This document shows positions 10,331 to 22,612 of a stretch of DNA of 64,000 bases, piece by piece. Below the pieces are notes generated by a model that saw only the letters and a list, made by a program, of their open reading frames with translations, made no database searches and was not told where the DNA came from. The stretch covers positions 1-64,000 of the forward strand of contig JACCGJ010001750.1 of the NCBI GenBank assembly GCA_013407085.1, given 5' to 3'. Made by a program: the position numbers and the translations under genes. Each line of letters starts with the position of its first letter. Position 1 is the first letter of the stretch. The DNA is from Atriophallophorus winterbourni (lineage: Eukaryota; Platyhelminthes; Trematoda; Plagiorchiida; Microphallidae).

Positions 10331-11460
10331 AAAAACGGGTCATTTAGAAAAGCAATTCAGTGTTAAATCTCCTACACTGAGTATACGGACATACCATACC
10401 ACTTAGCGGACACAGCAACACCATGATTACTTCTGTCAGCTTGGTTACACTCAATACAACACGTCATGTTTCTAAAGATACAGGCGGTTCTTCTATGATA
10501 CTTACGTAGAATAAATATATACAACCACACCGCATTTTGATCAGTAATTTATGTCAAATTTTAAGAGAAATTGTCTGATCTAATGAAGCTAAAGCAGATT
10601 TCGGCACATCGGAATCATACCATGTCCTGTAAGTTGCTTAGGCAACTTTTTATCGGGTAATCAATTGTACTGAGATTTAAACTCGGATTCTGTCCGTCTT
10701 GACACCCTTGTTTTGACGAAACTTTGGTTTCGCGAGTGAAACGCTACCCAAAATCTGTAATCCGTACAGAATTCATGTGATCATGTATTCCTAATCATAT
10801 TTAAACCGATATCAATACTTCTCTAGGATAGAAAACCTTCATCTTTCCCAATTGGCCAACAATCCACAAATGGCTTCGTGTCTTTCTCATTTAAATGCAA
10901 CTTCACGAGTGCAGACCCTAAAATAACATTAAACAATATTGTCAATGGACCATTCAATCTTAAGTCTCCGAATCCATAAGTGTTTCAATGCATTAGCTTC
11001 CTAACAAGAACCGGATCGGTTAAAAGAGTTAAAATCTCAACAGCTTGGAAAGACAATAAAATGTACGATAATCTGAGTGTCATTTCAAACTGTAACTTTC
11101 GAATACAGACAGGGTTTAAAATGGCTGATGATCTGCACACTTCCTAAAAAATTCAAAACAAAATTTCGCGATGAGAAAGGAGGAGCGACGGATTACATAG
11201 AATCGCCGTTCTCTTCTGAAAATGAGAAAAGTCGCCGATAACTGCAAATAGATCGATACACAAACATCCAAAACATGATCCAGTTACACGTTGAGCCTCC
11301 TAGGGACACGAACGCTTGCCTGTGTTAGTGTTATCCCATTTCAAGATCTCGCTTCGGCGATAACGTCACGTGCTGACAGATTATTATCTTTTCCCAGCTA
11401 TAGGTCCCCATTGAATTCATGAAATTCTGGGTTCGCTATAGTCTGAAGACTGACAGGTGT
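10331..11460. other. No recognisable feature
   Basis: I see no coding or repeat structure that I can support. Confidence 0.4.
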
Positions 11461-11461
11461 C

Positions 11462-13900
11462 CTATTCAAAATTCAAGAATTTTTGGTCAAAAAAGCTTAT
11501 ATCTGTACAACACCATAAGATATACCTATAAGGACAAAAAATAGAAATAGACGCCTTGGGAAAATCGACAGTTTTGTAGCTAAAATACATAATTTATTTT
11601 TTCGAGATTCATTGGTTAAGTTATATAAACGGGTTGTAAGGGGGAATTACTATGTATAAATGTATTCAGTTTGCTTTTGAAAATAGATTCACTAGATCGG
11701 TGATTCAAAACATTTTTAATGCCACGTACCATTAAAATAGTTTAATATGCTCTCGTAACCCTTATAGAAAGACTCAAGAGCAATGATCACTGCACGAACA
11801 GAGAATACGCTGGAAAATTGACCATGAATCCGCAGGAAATGCCAACACTTAATAAAAGAAACAAAGCTGGAAAAGCATCTCGCGCCACACGGAATGATGT
11901 CTCGCACACCCGAGGGATGCGAGCAATTCTGGCTGGGAAACCATGCACTAGATGATTGCACAGCGTGTGTTGCGGAAAGGAGTACCATGAGAAACAAAAG
12001 CGCGCAGAATGAAAGCGAGGGCATTTCCTGTGTGAATTTCGTCTATCCAATGACAATATGTGAGTGCGTGTGGTATGGCATGACCGGAGGCGAAATAGAT
12101 GCCTCTGAGGATCAAATGTCGAGTCCAGTATTATTGAAGTAAGGATTAAATCCTGTCCAATTTGAATGCGGGCCAGATTATCTAGATAAAGATACACCTC
12201 ATATGGGAAGACAGCACACAATATTGGTTGCTCTGCGATAAATTCTCTCGAGCAACTTGATGTTGCCCATGATTGCACCATGTCATCAAACACTGGATTT
12301 ATGTGCGTATTTAGGAGCACGGGGAAATGTTTCAGGTTAAAAACGTCCAATAACCTATCGAAGCATGCGGCTCGCTGGGTTGTCCACAATTCACATTGCA
12401 TGCTGTTCTTCAGACTTCCACTAATCCAAACGTCGATGTCATTTTCTTTTGTTGTCCATTCCAGTTGTTGTGATCCAAGACTGTAGGGGAGTGGGAAATT
12501 TTTACCTTTCATTAACATTTTGCATTTTCTGAAGTTGAACGGAAGCTTGTTCCGTAGATTGCTGTAGACCAAAAAGTGAACCGGACCAAGTACCGAACCC
12601 TGTTCCTAGACATCACACAATCGATACGTACAGTTGCCTCAAGAGGGTAGCTTCTCAGCTATTTAAGAATGCACCTATTAATACCAACCTCCTGCAGCTT
12701 GCTCAGGACTACAGAATGGTCCACGCGATCAAACGCCTTTGATATGTCCAAGTAACATGCGTGGATGCAACGACCCTCATCCACCGCCTGCATCCAGTCG
12801 TTCATTGTCTCCAGTAGGCTAGTGAAGCAAGAACGAGAATACCGAAATCCATGTTGCTATTTGGACAGAAAGTTTTAGGCTTCGAGATGACTCACAATTC
12901 ATTCGCACACAATTCGCTCCATAAATTATGAGATAATTGGAAGGAGTGTAACGGGGCGGTAATTTGTTGGGTCAGAACGATTGCTACATTTGTAGGTGGG
13001 TGTTATGAGTCCTCTCTTCAATTTAGCCGGCACAACACCATCCCTCAAGGATTGATTAAATAAATCACAAAGTGTAATTCCGTCAGCTTCCGGGGACTTG
13101 CGGACATTCAACCTGCGTAAATGGTGCCGCACTATATCAGAATTGTTACAGATATCGCCTATAGACTCCGACACAATTAGTGCTGAGAATTCCGATGGTA
13201 GGAATGCATTGTTAGGGTTGAAAACTCGTGAATAAAAGTGGCTAGAGATTCAGCGGTTTCCAGGACAGAATCAGTTAGTCCGTTTGCTGCCATGATCTAA
13301 AAATCGACGAGTTTTTAGCTTTTTCATGTATTTAACGGATCGATAAAGCATTTTGAGATTTTTAATATTCTTACTACTGGTGATATCAACAATTCACCCG
13401 AATGAGATTTGTGACTTGATTCCGCATTTTGCAAAAGTGTGTTAATGTTGATTCTGTTCTGACGACCCTATGAATAACCCTTTCCAAATTTCGCGTTCCG
13501 GAACATTTTTTAATGTGACCTTGAATTCTGAAATGAGAATATTTGCTATAATGTTTCTCGACATAGGCGGAATTTAACTGTATCTTGTTGGCTATGTACT
13601 CTGTCAGAGATTTTCATTGCGAGTCCGGATCATTGGGATTTATAGTGGGATTATCGAAACCCCTCATTGTTTACATCAAGCGAAAGTAATCCACTTTTCT
13701 ATTCCGTTTCGTTTGATTTAGCACTCTACTGGTGCTGCACACATATTGAAATAACAGGGCGAGGTTGTAGCTTCCACCCAGTGGAGGGTGATAATGAGTG
13801 TGTTCACACTGCTGTTGTTTCGGAGGTTAGGACTAGGTGTATGAGAGCTGTCTGTTGCAAATTTTTTTATCTAGCTTATTCAAAAGCCTGATTTTACAGG
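11462..13900 (-). mobile_element. CR1-like LINE relic, endonuclease tail to 3' end
   Basis: Minus-strand order from high to low coordinate: a possible endonuclease C-terminal region (~13.9-13.6 kb, weak); pre-RT sequence; 'RRLNVRKSPEADGIT' with 'LKRGLITPTYKCSNRSDPTNYRPVTLLPIIS' (12926-13174); RT motif A 'CYLDISKAFDRVDHSVVLSK' (~12720-12790); thumb 'QQLEWTTKENDIDVWISGSLK' (~12400-12500); and a C-terminal 'FHSARFCFSWYSFPQ' (~12000). A 3' region ends near 11462 in a CTTGAAT-like tail. Several frameshifts and stops separate these pieces, so it is dead. A hAT-type element is inserted at 11698-11945; the LINE reading resumes beyond it as 'IFKSKLNTFIHS'. Confidence 0.75.
11698..11945. mobile_element. 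hAT-type MITE with exact 8-bp target duplication
   Basis: A 248-base element flanked by cactagat on both sides (11690-11697 and 11946-11953). Its ends, CGGTGATTCAAAAC and the inverse of CATGGTTTCCCAG, are degraded hAT termini. Its two end regions match the longer element at 6883-7604. It contains no transposase. It lies inside the C-terminal coding region of a CR1-like LINE, so it inserted after that LINE. Confidence 0.75.
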
Positions 13901-15300
13901 GGATGTGATCGACTAGTTTGCAAAGTTTTTAGTTCAGTGATCGATCACCAGATAGGGTGCTAGACCGCCACAGTTTAATGCAGAAACAAATTTAGACATG
14001 GGTTTGGTGGATAAGTTGATATCAACGCGCTTCAAAGAATATTCGAATCCTAGGATTTATGTTTGAATAAGTTGTGCACCAGCTATAACCCATCTAGTCT
14101 CATATACTCCTCACGTACTTATCAAGGGCTAATTAATTTTGTAAAAATAAAACGCCGTTAATAATTCACACATTTCCATGCTTTTCTATCGAAATTTCTC
14201 AAGCGCTGTTTGCACTCGGCAACTTGGAACAGTACATGCGGTATCCGGTGCCTCAGAAATACTGGAGAAATTGTAAACAAAACCATGTCTGCTCGTTGAT
14301 GTACTTTAAAAAATAACCCAAGATACGGGAGATTATCTTGCGTGATTGATTTTTTCCTCAGTCCGTAGACATCATGTTCACTGGATTTATTAGCCAACAG
14401 CGCACCTGTTGTTATTTTGACCGTTATCGTTACCAGCTGGCCACAGTGGTTAGACAAGCTCGCATTGTTATCATTGCTTTCTAGACAAGGGAAACATTTC
14501 TGAGACTTTGCGGAACACCTGTTCCGTGCAGAAAACATAGTTCACATGCACACACATTTCCCATTATGCTCCAGGACATGCTGTAATTTAATATCGAGGA
14601 ATATTAAGTGGGACTGAATCGATTAAAAGTTCTAACTATTTTCACTGAACTTGTATCTTCGCATTGTATTTTAAGTGAAAAAGGTGAAAAATATTAGAGA
14701 AAAATCCAAATGTTGTGATTAAAAGAGTGGCCGATGCCGATATAACTGCTTCGCTTTTATTTAATAGTTACTTGGATACGTATCTCTTTTGATACGGCTA
14801 TTATCATTCAAATCGAAACCTTTAGGGTGCAGCAGATTCAACATGCATGGTAGCTTGAGCGTCTCAAAGATTACGTTAGTAGTATCAGTGGTATTATTAC
14901 TTTCAATACTTTAAGTCGTGGAATATGAAAATGAAGGACGTTGTCGAAATTTGTGAAAATCTAGCACATAAATTTAGCAAGTATCTTCCGCATAGTGTCC
15001 TGAAACTCGGAAAACCGATCCAATTAATAAATTGAAAATGTGATACCACCATTCGAATGTGTTACGTGAGGTTTTGCATTATTAACTTCTCGTTATAAAA
15101 GCGAATTGTCTTCTATCGGTTCAAAATTCAAAATTTTATAACCAGTCTAACTATGGAACCAACTGATACAGTAATTTTAACGCCACGTTTAAAATCAAAC
15201 TTTTTAAAAGTGCGTAAAAAATACGACTTTTCGTAGACTATAAAGCAGAAGTGCCTAATGGCTCACAACTTTCCTCTGAAGCCAGCTTGTACTCATCAGC
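13901..15300. other. No supported feature
   Basis: The first ~200 bases may still be endonuclease sequence of the adjacent CR1-like LINE, too decayed to assign. A 126-residue minus-strand open frame at 14158-14538 has no recognisable domain and I do not call it as a gene. The rest is AT-rich. Confidence 0.35.
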
Positions 15301-15304
15301 CTTG

Positions 15305-16165
15305 GAATTATCACTCACTCACTTACTCAGTCCTCTCCGTGCCGGGTGGCACATGAGGCGAAGACAACCCCACGCCAGTGGTTCCGGTCTGCCGCTGCTT
15401 CCGTTGCCGTCTGCACCGTGAATCCTTGTGCATGTAGTTCGCGTTTCAACGTTCTGCGCCAAGTTTCCTTGGGCTGTCCCCTTTTTCGTTTACCTTGCGG
15501 AAGCCAGTAAATGGCTACCTTCGTATGCGAACTGGGATCCATCCTGCAGACATGACCGAACCATCTCCACCGTCGTCTTTTGACTACGGTAGATACCACC
15601 TCCAGACCAGTTTTTCTCAGGAGCTCTTCATTCGAAATGGTGTGTGGCCAAAAATCCGTAGAATCCTTCTCAAGCACTTAGTTTGAAACACGTTCATTCT
15701 GCGCTCAATGGCAGCGGTCGTCTTCCAGCATTCCGATGCATACAGCAACACACTCAGAACGTTGCTCTTGAAGAGTCTGATCTTCGTGTTAATGCTGAGA
15801 GCGGAGGATTTCCAAATGGAATTCAGCATGCAGAATGCTTGGTTCGCCTTCCCGATCCTTCTCCTGACCTCATCTTCACAGTCACCATTTACAGTCAGTT
15901 TGCTCCCAAGGTAGACTGTATCTGTAACCTCACTAAGCGGTTGACCGTTCACGAACACTGGTGGTTTCTCCGGAAAATTCTTCCGCATTACCTCCGATTT
16001 GCCAGCGTTGATTTCTAAAACTACCGTCTTGCCAATTGCCGATAGTCGATCGCTCTTGTTCTGGATGTCACTGATCTTGCATACCAAGAGGGCAAAATCA
16101 TCCGCATAGTCCAGGTCTTCTAGCGGTCCCGCCTTGGCATTATAGTCTACCGAAAATACACAATG
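15305..16165 (-). mobile_element. RTE-clade LINE 3' fragment
   Basis: The minus-strand reading starts at RT motif C, 'LEDLDYADDFALLV' (~16085-16130), and continues through 'LSEVTDTVYLGSKLTVNGD', 'NVLSVLLYASECWKTT', 'RRWRWFGHVCRMD' and 'LPQGKRKRGQPKETWRRTLK' to a C-terminus near 15330. This is the order seen in SR2/RTE-type elements of trematodes. A frameshift near 15650 separates two readings. The 3' end, on the minus strand, is a short GAGT-rich repeat (15313-15330). It is 5'-truncated just upstream of the YADD motif and non-functional. Confidence 0.8.
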
Positions 16166-17505
16166 AAAACACGCCGATGATGCCGATCCTTCTCAAAGGT
16201 TAATTCGCCGTATTACACAATAGCAAAAATATGACTTCCTCAACACAAGTTTGACTCAAAGAAAAAAACGAATGAAAAAAGCTGCATTCGGAAATATTCA
16301 AAAAATCCGGCTATACTTTGTTGTTAAATAACAAGACGGTAAACAATTACAGAGGTAAAGCAACAAAATTGTTCATGATACACGGCGTTTTAACTGAGTA
16401 AACAGTCCGAGATAAAAATATTTCCCGCAGCTCTCAGCGTTAGGCAAAAATCAACGAGCCCAAAGTTTCTACAATTATACAGCGCCAATATTCCTTTGTC
16501 AGAGACATTTTGATGCGTATAGGATGAATTAACTCCGTTTGATGAGCAGTGATAGAGGAGAAAGACATTGACTGCAACTCAATTGCATATATAAAATTCA
16601 CATGTATACTTGCTGAATGATTGGCAATTATGTGGCAAATAACAACACACTTATCGTCTAGCTATTAAATAGGAAACATCAAGGTCGCTTCCTTGGTCCA
16701 AATCGATTGACACATTCGCGCTAATTGACGTTCGACGAATGGTCATGAGAATGTTTTGTATGACCTTGATAAACAATGGAACGAACAATTCGGAAAAGTT
16801 GTGCAACAAAATTTGTTGTTCACTCTAAAATATTGTAAAACAATAGCTTACTCCGAAACAAATGTGATGGAATTCTCTCGCAAATTCGCTAAAATTAGTG
16901 GTAAGTTACGCGGAAAACAAATCAATTTAGTGAGCTCAACTTTCATTTGATAGGAGAACTAACAAAAATCCAAGAATGTATATTAGAACAAACAATACCG
17001 TTTGTTATTAAAAATAAAAGCAGATGTGTTATATGTGGCTAAGAAGAGTTGATATTAACCATAAATAACAAAATTATAAATCCAAAATCCACAGAAAATG
17101 TTCTACTATACCCGAACCAGTGCCTATTCAACATGAGCTCGACTGGTTGAAGTGATTAAAGAATTAAAACTTGCCAGTCGGATGAGCAAAGTATCATGTT
17201 AATCAATTAGCGTTTAGTTGAAATTGGTTTTCATTTTATCTCGCATTTTCAAACAGAAAGAATATCCACTGTACAGTAATTCTGTGTTAGATAGGTTCAC
17301 AATCAATGCAGACAACATTGTACCGCTTAAAGTAGTCGCGATGCAATACGGTCTAATGGAACAGGAATTCTTCCATCAACGTACACCTATTTGTCGTGTT
17401 TGAATCTGGTCGATACAAGGATAGGGTTATTGAACCATCACGACCTGGTTTAACTTGAAGTTTGCATGCATTTTCGAGCGATTTTCAATTGACAACTTGC
17501 TTGAC
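16166..17505. other. No recognisable feature
   Basis: AT-rich sequence with short open frames only. Confidence 0.4.
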
Positions 17506-17946
17506 ATGTCACGCCTGGCACCATGGCTGAGGAAGGATATCGAACTACTTGACAGCATCTATCATCGTGCTACAACATTGGTCTCCCGGTACAGAAATTT
17601 GCCTTTCAAAGAGCGAATGTTAAAACTGAACCTACACGATTTTAGCCAACGACGGATTCGTAGTGACCTCATGTTGACATTCAAAATCCTGCATACTGAA
17701 AACCATCCCCTTAAACACTTGCTAAAGCCCAATGGTCTTACTCGAACACGAACACATTCAGACTTTATGCATTCCGCATTCTCGATTGGATATTCGTCGT
17801 AATTTTTCCTCGGTAAGAATTTGTTTCACTTAGAACACTTTGCCTGAAGAAATCACACGCTCAGAATCTGTTGAGGTTTTCGTTTCCAAACTCGATGAGT
17901 TTATGACGAACTACGCAGTATGTGACTGTCCTTATTGAATTTTGAG

Positions 17947-17987
<41 letters not shown>

Positions 17988-18075
17988 CATATACCTTGTC
18001 ATTCTATGGTTATCGTTAAGCTTACTGCTTTTTCTACCATAAAATTTTCTGAGTTCTGAGTTTTGAGTTCTGAGA
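17506..18075 (+). mobile_element. CR1-like LINE 3' fragment
   Basis: The coding remnant (17510-17938) reads 'LAPWLRKDIELLDSIYHRAT', 'NLPFKERMLKLNLHDFSQRR' and 'SDLMLTFKILHTENHPLKHLL', then shifts frame and ends 'TSESVEVF...KLDEFMTNYAVCDCPY'-like before a stop. The 3' UTR holds a (TA)n run (17947-17985) and ends in TTCTGAG heptamers (18046-18074). It is closely similar to the copy at 46.5 kb but truncated at a different 5' point. Confidence 0.75.
17947..17985. repeat. (TA)n microsatellite
   Basis: About 19 TA units inside the 3' UTR of the CR1-like fragment. The related copy at 46.98 kb has only a short AT-rich stretch here, so the run expanded in this copy. Confidence 0.9.
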
Positions 18076-19693
18076 CATGAACGGACCAAAGAACTGACAC
18101 TGGTGATTTGAAATCTATTCATCTTAGTGCGATACTGATTAGTCTTGTGATTATTTTCACGCCGTGAATTTCCAACTACTTGTTTCATACTCCTGGTCGT
18201 GATGCTCAGTCCGTTAGCCTAAACTGAGATTTCTCCAGGTGACAAATTGTATGTCAAGTCATTTAAACGAATTTCTGTCTATTACCTCGTTTAAACATCG
18301 TTCACAATTCATTTTTTTTAATCCGGTCAAGAGAATTGTGAATTAAATTTAGCCTAGCATAGTGAACGCAAATTAAGATGCTGATGCATCTTTCCGTTCA
18401 CATAAACACCGGTGAATTTAGCGATGTAATCGGCAGGTGTTCAGGGTTAAATATGGGACGAACGTCCCAATTCTTCCATCTGGACGCATTTTGTTGCGTC
18501 ATCTTTTTGTACACGGGTTTCCAATTTCCGAAAGAAATATTTTAAGAGCTTTAAATTTACCATTGTGCAAGGAAAGTTTAATGGGTTAAAACTTAACAAA
18601 TGATGATGATGATGATGATAATGGAATTCCAGAGATTCGTCGAGACACTCTTTAACGTTTCTATATTTTGTTTGATCTCAGCGATTTTAAAGTTATTTCT
18701 GGATAATAAGTTGCAGTAAGCATTAAATGAATTTACTTGCGTTTTAATTGACCATGAATTTGAAACGCACATTTGATTGGAGCTTTAAATATAGAACAAA
18801 ATTCAACGTAACTAGCAATCTGCAAGGATCGTGTAAACTTCTATCACGTTGCACCCTCAATCATTCGATTTTCCAGAAAGTTTTGAAACGTCATGGGACA
18901 TTTGATTGATAGTGCCGAATTCCTGTATGTGTGACACCCGACTCAATCAAGAAAAGTTATAAGTTTGAAAGCGGTGCATAGCTTCAAGCGGAATTGGTGA
19001 TTGCGGTAAATGCAGGTTACGAACTTGAATAGATTAAATTTCTCATTTCACATATTACATTTGAAGTGGCGGTGACCACAAAATATCAATTTAAGCTCTA
19101 TTTGTACCCACTTAAAGGCGTTAACTCACGCTACCTTCATAGATGAAATTATTATTATTTAAAACGACTTCCTGGTATAATTACCTCGAAACACATATTA
19201 GGTATCCGGGTTAACTTTCGGCAAGGAAGCTCAAAATAAACAAAGGCGAAACCCATTCCGCGATTTCAATGCATGAAGCAAAGGAAATGTGGAGAAGTAA
19301 TATTTATTTGAATAAGAATAATAAATTTGCAGTGAGTTAATTGTAAGTCATCTCTTTGGGCGTATATTTGCGGAATTGACGTGAAACATCTGGAGATAAA
19401 GCTTTGTAGAATAACGATATATTTCACCACATTACCCATAAATCATTCATGTATTGGCTTGTATCACATTATATAGTTTCTGGTACAATTTAACGTCATT
19501 CATCTATATTGCTCCGCTTTCCACTTTATTGAAAGAAAACGCTTTTGAAATAGCCAAAACGTTTTGAGAATATTCAAATTTCGATACCGACAAAATTTTA
19601 CCAACTTAATCAAAATTTGGGTCTTTGATCCTGTGAATTGACTCCTGAAATATTCTGTAAGCTAAACTCATTTGCTCAACAGTGTCATTCAAG

Positions 19694-19740
<47 letters not shown>

Positions 19741-22384
19741 TAGAGTAAAGCATTTTAAAGTGGACCAGTTACGACCAAAGATCTACATCGATAAACATAT
19801 GAAATAAAAGATGCCCGATCTGTGAAATTTTCTTGTTCATTCGAAATGCGTGGATTTTCTATGATAGCCGACACACCTATAGCTTCGGTTTTTCCAGTAT
19901 CGCAGAGAGCGAGTAAACGCTATACGAATAAAATAACTTTGAAATTTGATCTGTGTGACGTACATCCATCCCAATCTCATAACACACAAACTAACAGCTG
20001 TCGATTACATTATATAAATTAGAATAGAAAGAGTTTTACGCCTTTCATTAATTTCAACAGTCGTGAAAATGTTCGGATATGATATAGCGGGAGTGCGTTA
20101 GATGCCCTTAGTAAACATGGCACAACTTTGCGCTGAAATTTCCATTACTTTTTAATGAAGGTTATCATTCTATATGGTTTACTCCATTCACAGAGGAATA
20201 ATCTCATTTGCTAAATGTATATTCCATGGGTTGCAGATCTTATTAAATTTCTTAGCACGCAAGGTGGAATTAGAACGGTTATTGGATCCGTGAAGCTTAA
20301 ACACCTTATTCTAAAATCGCAATCATTAACATCATCGCTTTCTGAACAAGGTAGGCGGGTTGAGCGTTATCCTTCTCTCAGAGTGGTAAACAAAACGGTT
20401 TCGAAATGGATGCCATAGGCGGTTTTCGATGGGGAAAATTAATGTTTCTTTAATCCATAAGTGTCTTAATAGTGTACTGGAAAGGTTAAGTGATTTGACA
20501 ACAAATTAAAATGCATAATTCTTAATTGAGCATATCGGAGATTGAACATCTCCGGTGCTTGTAACGATAGCCTAACCTGAACTATATGATTGTCACCCTA
20601 GGCTGCGATTTTTGAACAGAAACCTCCTCAATCGAAATTCGCTTCGTGAAACGGCTCTACTTGCCAATTGACTGATTTGCATTGGCTTCTCAATAAATAG
20701 CCATTGAACTCCTCGTAACTAATGTGAAGATTCGTGGACAGTTGACACGTACCGTCTCTCTTCAACTATTCTCATAATTGTCAGCTTGCGTATAATCTCT
20801 TGTTAAACACTGAGATCGGAAGCGGATCGTCGTCCAATAAATGCGCGAATTGCTTAGTCGCTCAAAGCCTCGGATGTATCGGTAGCATGATGCTAACGCT
20901 AGCGCCTTTCGTGCGAGATAGCCGTGGTTGAAACACCGCCAGAGTCACAAACAGAGAAACGTGGTTTACCTGACAGTTCAACATCCCCACTGATCGAAGT
21001 TTATCGACGTTATTGTGTGATAATTAAGTGCAACAACTTATCACCTTGTCCAAGATTTCAACTCATATTCATTGCGCTAATAAAACCTGGGATACGCACA
21101 AGTCATACGAAACACAACAGTTTGATAAGAATAAGTGAGAAGTTTAAAGCTGCGATGCTTGCGCAAAGGACGAGCAAAAGCTTACCATGATCAGCGTGAT
21201 GAGTATCAATCTTTGGCATTAGGTTGGGTCAAAATCTTAAAAATCTTAATTATAATAATGTTGAAAAGTATCGATCGTGTGCCAAAGGAAACAAGAATTT
21301 TTAAAGCAACAGTTGACAGGCTTGCAAACCTAATCACAACTAAAGATTCAAGGAGTATTGATTTATTTACTTTTACACATGTTGCCTAAATCAACATAAA
21401 AGAAAGGAAGGCTGTATTCCTAAATTATAGGATAAGAGAGTAATTCAGATGGCATACCTCAGGAAATATGGTACAACGTTGCGTTAGAATAGCATATGAA
21501 AGCTGTGGTCAATGGTATTAATTCATAGAAAGAACTATCTTTCAAAAGCTCTTAAAGAAGTTAAAGTGTAATACGCAAGTTTCAATTAGCAGAAATGCGA
21601 GTGGTTTATTTGTCACAATGCTGATCAAAGCGTTCAAGTTGTTGATAGACTCGATAGTGATAATATGAGAGTGTAGTGAATGTGTGGCATTCCTGGACCG
21701 CATGTGTAGACATAAAACCGTTATGTGCAAAGCGAACGTGCTATGCCTTGCACGTACTTGCTTGAAATAGACCATCGAAGGCTTTTGAGGAAAAATGGAA
21801 TGATATTCGAGTTCAACATATACCAGTAAACTCAATTCTGACGACTAAAGCACTTCTGTGGTTTTAGATGAATTCCTATGATGCGTTGCTCAAAACTATC
21901 TAGAAATGATTAATAATTGGCGGCACCTGGCATGACCCACGTCTATGGCCATCGGGTAGTTGAACCACCCAAGTAAGGTAGCATGATTCACCTATGTTGC
22001 ACGGACTTTGTTCTAAAGTTTATCACTGTTGCTTCATCTGTCGAAATTCGAGGTTCACTCTGCCAAACGGATTCAGCAGTGACCTTCACAGTCTCAGTCT
22101 GTGAAGTCTAAGTTGTCAAGCCTGGATCCAATGAACTATTCGTGTCGACATAGCATGTATTTGTTTTATCAGCTGATGAATTAACGTTCGGCCTATCCTT
22201 ATTGATTTATATGCTAATTTTATCGATCGACCAAAGAAATCAGCTGGATTAGAATAGAATACAAGGAATTACATTACAAATTACAGCAGGCGAATTTTGG
22301 AAAACGAATGGTGCTAACTTAACTTAGATGATCCTAAGTAGTGGAGGAAATATAAACATTATTTAGTAAACAAGTTGCGCTTGA
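18076..22384. other. No gene recognised; simple repeats only
   Basis: This contains a (TGA)n run at 18600-18619 and (TA)n at 19693-19741. Open frames up to 97 residues (for example 21542-21835 minus) show no domain. A 10-bp hairpin is visible near 22080-22110 ('gaccttcacag...ctgtgaagtc') but its meaning is unknown. Confidence 0.4.
19693..19741. repeat. (TA)n microsatellite
   Basis: About 24 TA units with one C interruption near 19720. Confidence 0.9.
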
Positions 22385-22612
22385 ATGCCACTTCTGGATA
22401 AGGTTGGTACGACCAACTGGTTCGATCACATGAGCCCACATACATGTAGATAGGGTTTAAACCCATGACCCATGAACAAGCGCGACTTGTTTACCATTCT
22501 TCCACTATTTCATGTGCATGTGGATCCTAATCCTACTGTCCCTACCTGATGAGTGCAAACAGCACGAAGCTGGTCTTGGGGTGTGTGTATGTGATGGAGA
22601 TGCAAATGAGCT
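22385..22612 (+). repeat. Hammerhead repeat relic, inverted-direct chimera
   Basis: The first part (~22387-22474) matches the array monomer in reverse orientation ('ctggataaggttggtacgacc', 'agggtttaaaccc'). The second part (~22475-22612) matches it in direct orientation, including stem I CCCTAC and core CTGATGAG (22540-22553). The invariant GAAA is GAAG here, the palindrome CCGG is CTGG, and the 3' strand of stem I begins TT, so the ribozyme should be inactive. Confidence 0.7.

Noticed and set aside
11787..12572. 261-residue minus-strand ORF as a host gene
   Set aside because: Its readable part is the thumb and C-terminal region of a CR1-like LINE, and its lower end runs into a hAT MITE.
14158..14538. 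126-residue minus-strand open frame
   Set aside because: No recognisable motif. It lies upstream of a decayed LINE but does not read as endonuclease.
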